NCBI GenBank assembly: GCA_016218715.1
Contig: JACRDG010000032.1
Span: 389,632 to 453,631 of the forward strand
Direction: 5' to 3'
DNA: 64,000 nucleotides
DNA from: Desulfomonile tiedjei
GTDB taxonomy: Bacteria; Desulfobacterota; Desulfomonilia; Desulfomonilales; Desulfomonilaceae
Position 1 is the first letter of the stretch; each line of letters begins with the position of its first letter. The translations under genes and the position numbers were made by a program. Shown in pieces: positions 59,154 to 64,000 of this stretch. Below the pieces are notes generated by a model that was not told where the DNA came from, searched no databases, and saw only the letters and a program-made list of their open reading frames with translations.

Positions 59154-59503
59154 GGCATCTCCTCCCTCCGGGTATTTCGTCCCTATGAACAGTGTAGCAC
59201 TCGGTGCGGGAGACGCAAAGCGGCACGCCTCACCATGGTGCGCGCACGCAGCGCGGCCGCACGAGAGAGACGACGACAGAAAGTGAACGGCATCGCTGCT
59301 TGCGCTCAACGTTTCATTCCGGTGGCTCTGAAATCGGCACACAGCACCATTGCAGGCACGACGTTCCTGTCGCCCGCAACCGATCATAGGGGAGCGCATC
59401 TGTGGACCTCACCGTCCACGGTAAAGATGATGGTTGACTCGGAAGCCATGGCAAAGTATCCTGAAAAAAGGATCAAGAAAGTCGGTGAGTTGACGGAGGC
59501 ATT
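59154..59503. other. Intergenic stretch without a recognisable gene
   Basis: This 350-base stretch lies between the divergent DinB and tautomerase genes. Apart from their ribosome-binding sites I see nothing definite in it. Confidence 0.4.
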
Positions 59504-59686
59504 ATGCCGCATATCTCTATAAAAGGGCCGGAGATTTCGCTCGATGCCAAAAGAACGCTCGTGCAGGAAATTACCCGGATAGCGAGTGAGGCTTACGGTA
59601 TCCCCAAAGAGAAGTTCATGATCCATATTTTTGAATGTCCGAAAGAAAATATAGCAACGGCAGGAGTGCTTATCGTTGACCGATAG
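59504..59686 (+). CDS. 4-oxalocrotonate tautomerase family protein
   Basis: Protein of 60 residues, the family's typical size. Pro is residue 2 (MPHISIKGPEIS), so it becomes the catalytic N-terminal proline after Met removal. The middle shows EITRIASEAYGIPKEKFMIH and the chain ends in ATAGVLIVDR. ACGGAGG lies four bases before the ATG. The family works as hexamers on enol/keto acids. The substrate is unknown. Confidence 0.88.
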   Translation: MPHISIKGPEISLDAKRTLVQEITRIASEAYGIPKEKFMIHIFECPKENIATAGVLIVDR

Positions 59687-59787
59687 GATCGGCTCTGAAT
59701 GCAAAGGTGCGTTCCCGGACGTATTCATTTCGGCGTTCCGCACTATGCTGGACCTTTCCCGGCGTAGCAAAAAGGGGGGAGGATCAA

Positions 59788-60549
59788 ATGACCATCAGGC
59801 GAATCGACGCGAAACAATTGCTCAAAGACGTCAAAGCAGGGCGTGACGACGGGAGTCTCAGCGAAAAATACGGCCTCACCCCACGGGAACTCTTGAAAGT
59901 GCTGACCAGGCTCGTGTTGAAGGGTTTCATGCTCCCCGCCGAGTTGGCTCAACGCAAATCGTTACTCAAAGCCGCGCGGGTGCCCCGGCAGCGTCAGGTA
60001 AGCCTCAAAGACATCATTCATGATATCAGATCCGGCATGGGCGACATCGATCTCCAGAGGAAGTACGACCTTTCGGCGAAGAGTTTCTTGAGGCTCGTTG
60101 AAAGGCTTGTGGACACGGAAGCGCTCAGTCCCGAGGAGGCACAGGGGGTCTCGTCGCAAGAAATGGCGGAGAAGCCCGCACGCGGCCAGTCACGCAGGGC
60201 TCACCTGAAGGTTCCTGTACCAATTTACGACGTCAGCTCGTCAGCCGTTGGGTTGCTGAGGGACATCTCGAAGGACGGCTTTCGGGTTGCAGGTATCCCG
60301 GTGGCAGTGGGTGATCTCCGCAGCTTTCGCATCCCCGTCGACCTGTACATGAATGCGGAGCCTCTAGTCGTTACCGGCGAATGCCGGTGGGTGGAGGCAC
60401 GAGGCCAAGGCCACAATTACGTGGTCGCGGGGTTTCAGGTGACCAATTGCTCCAACAGTGACGAAAGAATCATTCGGGAGTTCATGGGCTGGTTGTTGTT
60501 CTCCGATTCAGGACACTGGGAGATTCTGGATGAGCGGAAAACCAGTTGA
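59788..60549 (+). CDS. PilZ-domain protein with two N-terminal helical modules
   Basis: Protein of 253 residues. Two tandem copies of the helical module come first: residues ~4-48 (LLKDVKAGRDDGSLSEKYGL) and ~70-118 (IIHDIRSGMGDIDLQRKYDL). The C-terminal half is a PilZ domain with RGQSR (RxxxR) and RDISKDG (DxSxxG), the complete c-di-GMP-binding pair. The ATG at 59788 is preceded by GGGGGGAGGA. It is the longer relative of the protein at 40782. It is likely a cytoplasmic c-di-GMP receptor; the modules may contact DNA or a partner. Confidence 0.84.
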   Translation: MTIRRIDAKQLLKDVKAGRDDGSLSEKYGLTPRELLKVLTRLVLKGFMLPAELAQRKSLLKAARVPRQRQVSLKDIIHDIRSGMGDIDLQRKYDLSAKSFLRLVERLVDTEALSPEEAQGVSSQEMAEKPARGQSRRAHLKVPVPIYDVSSSAVGLLRDISKDGFRVAGIPVAVGDLRSFRIPVDLYMNAEPLVVTGECRWVEARGQGHNYVVAGFQVTNCSNSDERIIREFMGWLLFSDSGHWEILDERKTS

Positions 60550-60652
60550 GTCACGGTTCACCCGCGTTCGTAAGCCTGGTCTTGAAACATCAACGATGGC
60601 CAGGTTATTCCGCCGTTTCACCAAGACGTTTCGGAGGACCGCCGAACGAAAG

Positions 60653-60688
60653 TGCCAGTGCCGCTCCGGGTAATGACCGGCACTGGCA
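60653..60688. terminator. Hairpin downstream of the PilZ gene
   Basis: TGCCAGTGCCG and CGGCACTGGCA form a perfect 11-pair stem around a 14-base loop. There is no clear T-run, so it may be a Rho-assisted terminator or a palindromic repeat rather than an intrinsic terminator. Confidence 0.4.
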
Positions 60689-60824
60689 ACCGTTCACCGT
60701 GCTAGTACCACCGGGTTGGAATCACGATGGGGGAGGCTTGGAGGGAGAGACGCGTCTCCCCCTCCACCCTCACCGGGCGCCGAGCCGCCTCAAGCCCAGT
60801 GAACTATTACCGGCACGGTAAAGC

Positions 60825-61121
60825 TTATCCGTGCTGTCGTGCCTCACGGACTCTAATTACCGTGACCAGTTGCCAGACCGCACCAATCAGCATGGAGACC
60901 CATCCGACAAAGTAGCAAATTACCGCCAGGAAGTTCCAGATAGCCGTTAGCATGGATTCTCCCACGGGCAAGAAGCCAAACGTCACCGCGAGCATGAAGA
61001 AAAGTCCCGACAACGCCACGAGTTCAAACGGTTTCCGTCGAAGCTCGTAGCCCGCATATGTGGCCAATACCGGTGCCCGCAACGCGACGAACGCAAAAGC
61101 CAGCATTTCGTACACCATCAT
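60825..61121 (-). CDS. Small three-span membrane protein
   Basis: Protein of 98 residues with hydrophobic segments MLAFAFVALRAPVLATYAG, LVALSGLFFMLAVTFGFLPV and WNFLAVICYFVGWVSMLIGA, and a basic end (RVREARQHG). GGAGGTGA lies nine bases upstream of the ATG at 61121, which supports translation. No family is recognised and no operon partner is visible. Confidence 0.72.
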   Translation of the reverse strand: MMVYEMLAFAFVALRAPVLATYAGYELRRKPFELVALSGLFFMLAVTFGFLPVGESMLTAIWNFLAVICYFVGWVSMLIGAVWQLVTVIRVREARQHG

Positions 61122-61525
61122 GGGTTGTCACCTCCACGATTTTGTTACCTTTTTGCTGTAGCAAGTATAGTCACCGGACCGGATGTCGTCAAGGTAGGAG
61201 GCCGGAGGCGGACACCCGTTAACCTACCGGAATAGTGACACAAGTGCCGCAGACGCCTCCGGTGAGTCGCGGATAACGACTCTGCCCTTATAACCCATTG
61301 TTGACCTCAGGGAGCTCGAACCGGTCCCAGTGTCTCTTCCGGAGTCGTGCCGGTCCTTTCAGACGTGGCTATATCACCTCGCTCAGGTGTAGTGATACCG
61401 ATTCGCGATTCAAAATGTGATCCCGCTGAAGGGCGCTCCTGGGCGGTCTCCGGAGCGCAGTCAGGCTGTGCCGTTCGGAGGGGAGGAGACCTCCCAGGAA
61501 AAGCCCAGAGCAGAGTCCTCGGATG
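61122..61525. other. Intergenic stretch without a recognisable gene
   Basis: No convincing gene, repeat or regulatory site is visible in this stretch. Confidence 0.45.
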
Positions 61526-61880
61526 TTACAAATCGAACCGCACATTGGTATCAGACAGCTCGGCGATCAGAGTCCCGAAAGAATATCCAATGCTCCACGG
61601 GTTATCGATGAATATACAGTCCAACCGCCGAAAACCAGACCAAAGAAGAAACACATGAAAGCGAGGATCGGCACAGGACCTTGACCAGCAGGCCAAAGGC
61701 CGAGAAAACCAGACACCAGTGACGATTCATGCTCCGTAGAAGCATTCTATAACCGCACGCTTCCACGCCCGGCGAGCTTTTTCTGTGGTCCTCAGGTTCT
61801 TTGCTCGTGCATGACGCGCGGTGCTGCCAAGGCGCACTAATGTATTGCGCAGGGGTGTTGGAAAGAACTACCTCCCTGCG
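61526..61880 (-). pseudogene. Decayed reading frame with an internal TGA
   Basis: On the minus strand one frame reads ARAKNLRTTEKARRAWKRAV and IECFYGA, then TGA at 61727-61729, then IVTGVWFSRPLACWSRS and NPWSIGYSFGTLIAELSDTN to a TAA at 61526. The text looks protein-like on both sides of the TGA, but I find no start codon with a ribosome-binding site and no family. It may be the end of a decayed gene. Confidence 0.3.
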
Positions 61881-61913
61881 CAATACCAGCCAGGAATCAT
61901 TAGGTTCCTCAGG

Positions 61914-63788
61914 TTATATGCGGATGTCCTCGGGCTTCTTTATCGGGCGGACCACCCGGGCCTCGATCATGTCGAGCGGGTCGAATGGGCGCAGATGGCC
62001 GAAACTGAGCCCTGTTTTCTCTTCAATACTCTTTATCGGGATTTGATACGTCTGAAACTCGCCATAGACGAATTCGAGATCGTTCATCCAATCTGTCTGA
62101 CTCACGACATATGCCGTGGCAGAGAGCTGCCCAGTGTCTTCGCGCAGTATCACGATGATCTTCCAGTATTCCTCGGGAATCTTGACTCCACGAAACTTCT
62201 TGTCGGTGGTGCGCAGAATAGGGCCGGTAAAGCCGGTCACTTTCAAGTCCTTTTTCCACGCATTCTGTAGGACGTATTCTTCAAGCGAAAGCCAGGTTTT
62301 TGGATTGAAATTCTCGTGCTGCGGGGTGCAATTAGAGAAGAAGAAGGTGTCCATTTCCGCCTGCTTGGCCACATCCCTGGAAGACCCCCAGCACGGGTCC
62401 AATCGACGCACGAGATGTCCGCGTTGCAGGTTGGTATCCACGTAGAGCGAATGACCGATCTGGTGTTTTTCGTCAACACGCGGGTCGAACACCCATGGGT
62501 CTCTGCCGGTTCGCTTGATGCCGAATTCATTGGTTCCGTCAATATTGCACACGGTGTACATGGCCATGCGTCGCGAGCGGTGCATGGCTATGCTGAAGTG
62601 AAGGTAGTTCAGCAAGCCGTTCTGAGAGCCTTTTGCCACGGCGAACTCCTTTTGCAAGGCTGGGCTGAGACCGGGTAAATCCACTCGCTCGCCGAGGAAA
62701 GCCGGATCGTAGCCGGTGCGGTCTCTCAGATCTTCTGCCGGTGGCTTCGGCCGTTCCTCACCAAAGCCAACGGCACCTTCCGAAGGACCAACAGGGATCG
62801 AAACTCTGCCAGTGGCAAGATTTCGAAGTCGATTTCGTACAACGGTGGCAGCCACCGCATAATTGCCAATGCGGTACTCGCCGGCGAAGTGAAGACCTAC
62901 GGCTTTCCCACTGTTAAGACTCATGAGAGCGGAGCCCGAGGATCCGCCCAAAGTGGTGCAATCGTGCGTGAGCAATCCCGCCTGCATGTCAACCCCTGAA
63001 ATCCAGCCGGGGGAGAGGCGCTTCACTTCGTAGATGCCTTTGAACAACTTCTCCATGACCAGTCGATCGTTGCGTCCTGCGTCTGCAGCGGGATAACCGA
63101 TCGCTGCAACGTTGTCCTGAAAGACCGGGAATCGATCGTCCAGGTCGATTGGTGGAGGAAGCTTCTCGTGACGCGCGACGCGAACGAACGCCAGATCGGG
63201 AAGGCCCGGTGCGCGAGACTCCAGATAAATGACCTCGCGTATCGGCACCTCGAAGACGACCTTGGATTCATATTCTTCACGAAAGTCCACCTGAGGCCGA
63301 TAGACCTCTCCGAAGGGACTGGAAAGGAAACGAATGGTATTCGCCTGCCTGTAGGTGAACTCCTCGACCACGTGGCGGTTCGTGATCATGACGTCCTCTG
63401 CGATCATCCAGGCGGTTCCGATGTAGGGCAGAGACTTATAGTTGGGTACTTCCAGCCGGGCGACACTTGCAATCGCCTTCTCAAGGGCTGGCCGGGCAGC
63501 GTTCAACCGATTGTTGATCACCTCAACTGAAGCGGACTCCCAGGTGCCCTTCTTAATAAGGAGCGGAGGACGCCCGATCGCGAGGACAATAGCTTCTTCT
63601 CCCGAGAACTCACCGTGTCCGACCTGCGGCGCCTCGACGATAGCTCTGACCGTGTCCTCGCTGAGCTTGGCCTCTTCCATGAGCCCACGGTTCCGATCTT
63701 CGCTAAGGACGTCACGGACCTGATCCATGACCTTTCGGTCGCCGAGCAAAGAATTGAGAGCGGCCTTGTCGAAGCCATGCGGTTTCAT
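61914..63788 (-). CDS. Trypsin-like protease fused to DNA/RNA non-specific endonuclease
   Basis: Protein of 624 residues. The first ~75 residues (KPHGFDKAALNSLLGDRKVM) form a small helical domain that looks like an effector-associated domain. Then comes a V8/trypsin-like protease: His in VMITNRHVVEEF, Asp in GLPDLAFVRV, Ser in TTLGGSSGSALMSL. The C-terminal ~250 residues are a NUC1-type nuclease: the catalytic motif is LQRGHLVRRLDP (QRGH instead of DRGH), with the metal-site Asn in FFFSNCTPQHENFN. No signal peptide is seen, so it acts inside the cell. The ATG at 63788 has GGAAAGGA upstream; the open frame goes to 63839. A role in conflict or abortive defence is likely but not proven. Confidence 0.85.
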   Translation of the reverse strand: MKPHGFDKAALNSLLGDRKVMDQVRDVLSEDRNRGLMEEAKLSEDTVRAIVEAPQVGHGEFSGEEAIVLAIGRPPLLIKKGTWESASVEVINNRLNAARPALEKAIASVARLEVPNYKSLPYIGTAWMIAEDVMITNRHVVEEFTYRQANTIRFLSSPFGEVYRPQVDFREEYESKVVFEVPIREVIYLESRAPGLPDLAFVRVARHEKLPPPIDLDDRFPVFQDNVAAIGYPAADAGRNDRLVMEKLFKGIYEVKRLSPGWISGVDMQAGLLTHDCTTLGGSSGSALMSLNSGKAVGLHFAGEYRIGNYAVAATVVRNRLRNLATGRVSIPVGPSEGAVGFGEERPKPPAEDLRDRTGYDPAFLGERVDLPGLSPALQKEFAVAKGSQNGLLNYLHFSIAMHRSRRMAMYTVCNIDGTNEFGIKRTGRDPWVFDPRVDEKHQIGHSLYVDTNLQRGHLVRRLDPCWGSSRDVAKQAEMDTFFFSNCTPQHENFNPKTWLSLEEYVLQNAWKKDLKVTGFTGPILRTTDKKFRGVKIPEEYWKIIVILREDTGQLSATAYVVSQTDWMNDLEFVYGEFQTYQIPIKSIEEKTGLSFGHLRPFDPLDMIEARVVRPIKKPEDIRI

Positions 63789-63959
63789 TTCTCTGTCCTT
63801 TCCGTGCATCTTCACGAGACAACTCGCCCGGATGCACAAGTGTTGGTGACGTTCTTCTACGAAGCCCCCGGCAGCTATGCAATCGTGCCGAAGACAGAGG
63901 TTACCGCTGCGGAGGCCCGTGCAACGATTGCTGAGGAAATATTCTCGACGTCCTCTTGA
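63777..63959 (+). CDS. Possible small protein divergent from the protease-nuclease gene
   Basis: A frame of 60 codons starting at ATG 63777 overlaps the first codons of the divergent gene. The part beyond the overlap (VLVTFFYEAPGSYAIVPKTE and ARATIAEEIFSTSS) looks coding in composition. There is no clear ribosome-binding site, so it may be chance. Confidence 0.25.
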   Translation: MRFHFSVLSVHLHETTRPDAQVLVTFFYEAPGSYAIVPKTEVTAAEARATIAEEIFSTSS

Positions 63960-64000
63960 GCTACTGCTAGCACAGACCTGCTGTCTTCAGAAACACCGTG

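Noticed and set aside
63615..63776. Extension of the plus-strand small frame upstream of 63777
   Set aside because: It is fully antisense to the well-supported start of the protease-nuclease gene, so only the short distal part was kept, at low confidence.

Overview
The window looks like a chromosomal segment of a fairly GC-rich Gram-negative anaerobe, most likely a sulfate-reducing or syntrophic member of the Desulfobacterota (old Deltaproteobacteria). This rests on gene content, not on any marker gene: multidomain MaoC/SDR/SCP-2 beta-oxidation proteins, a molybdopterin oxidoreductase, a DUF362 protein, a CoA-disulfide reductase with a rhodanese tail, a NifX-like protein, PilZ proteins and many PAS-type hybrid histidine kinases. 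I see no rRNA, tRNA, CRISPR array or complete insertion sequence.

Layout. 1-9.75 kb is a surface-polysaccharide region. rfbF (partial), rfbG, an NDP-sugar C-methyltransferase, a 3,5-epimerase, a DegT-type aminotransferase and a GT2 glycosyltransferase overlap or nearly touch. A GNAT acetyltransferase, a radical SAM protein, a CmcI-like methyltransferase and an AT-rich hexapeptide acyltransferase follow. Together they suggest a C-methylated, aminated and acylated 6-deoxy sugar made from CDP-glucose. 9.85-21.6 kb is a mixed stretch: a large membrane protein, cobO, a flavin reductase, a Cys/Trp-rich secreted peptide, a hotdog thioesterase, a NifX-like protein, CoA-disulfide reductase-rhodanese, an exported protein broken by an in-frame TGA, tyrS and an RRM protein. 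22.0-26.2 kb holds a zinc-ribbon/ankyrin membrane protein and a csoR-type repressor plus P1B-ATPase pair with a clear operator.

26.6-37.2 kb is one tightly packed minus-strand acyl-CoA degradation operon headed by a TetR gene: MaoC-SDR-SCP2, HMGS-like-DUF35-SDR-SCP2, thiolase, acyl-CoA dehydrogenase, alpha/beta hydrolase and acyl-CoA ligase. 37.3-41.6 kb has an AT-rich KAP NTPase, a nest of palindromic repeats, small Cys-rich and membrane proteins, a DUF72 remnant and a PilZ protein. 41.6-49.2 kb is a signalling block (four sensor or receiver proteins) with an exported TrmO-like protein. 49.6-52.8 kb is a second acyl-CoA dehydrogenase/thiolase pair. 52.9-58.4 kb carries a DUF362 protein and a very unusual fusion of a molybdopterin oxidoreductase to a NifS-type cysteine desulfurase. 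The end holds a DinB protein, a tautomerase, a second PilZ protein and a trypsin-nuclease fusion.

The strongest candidates for something new are the oxidoreductase-desulfurase fusion, a short helical module shared by three otherwise different proteins (twice with PilZ), and the exported protein whose in-frame TGA is followed by a hairpin with a GGTC-containing loop (selenocysteine or a nonsense mutation). Dispersed palindromic repeats with a conserved GGCCGGC-ATCTT-GCCGGCC core sit in many intergenic gaps.
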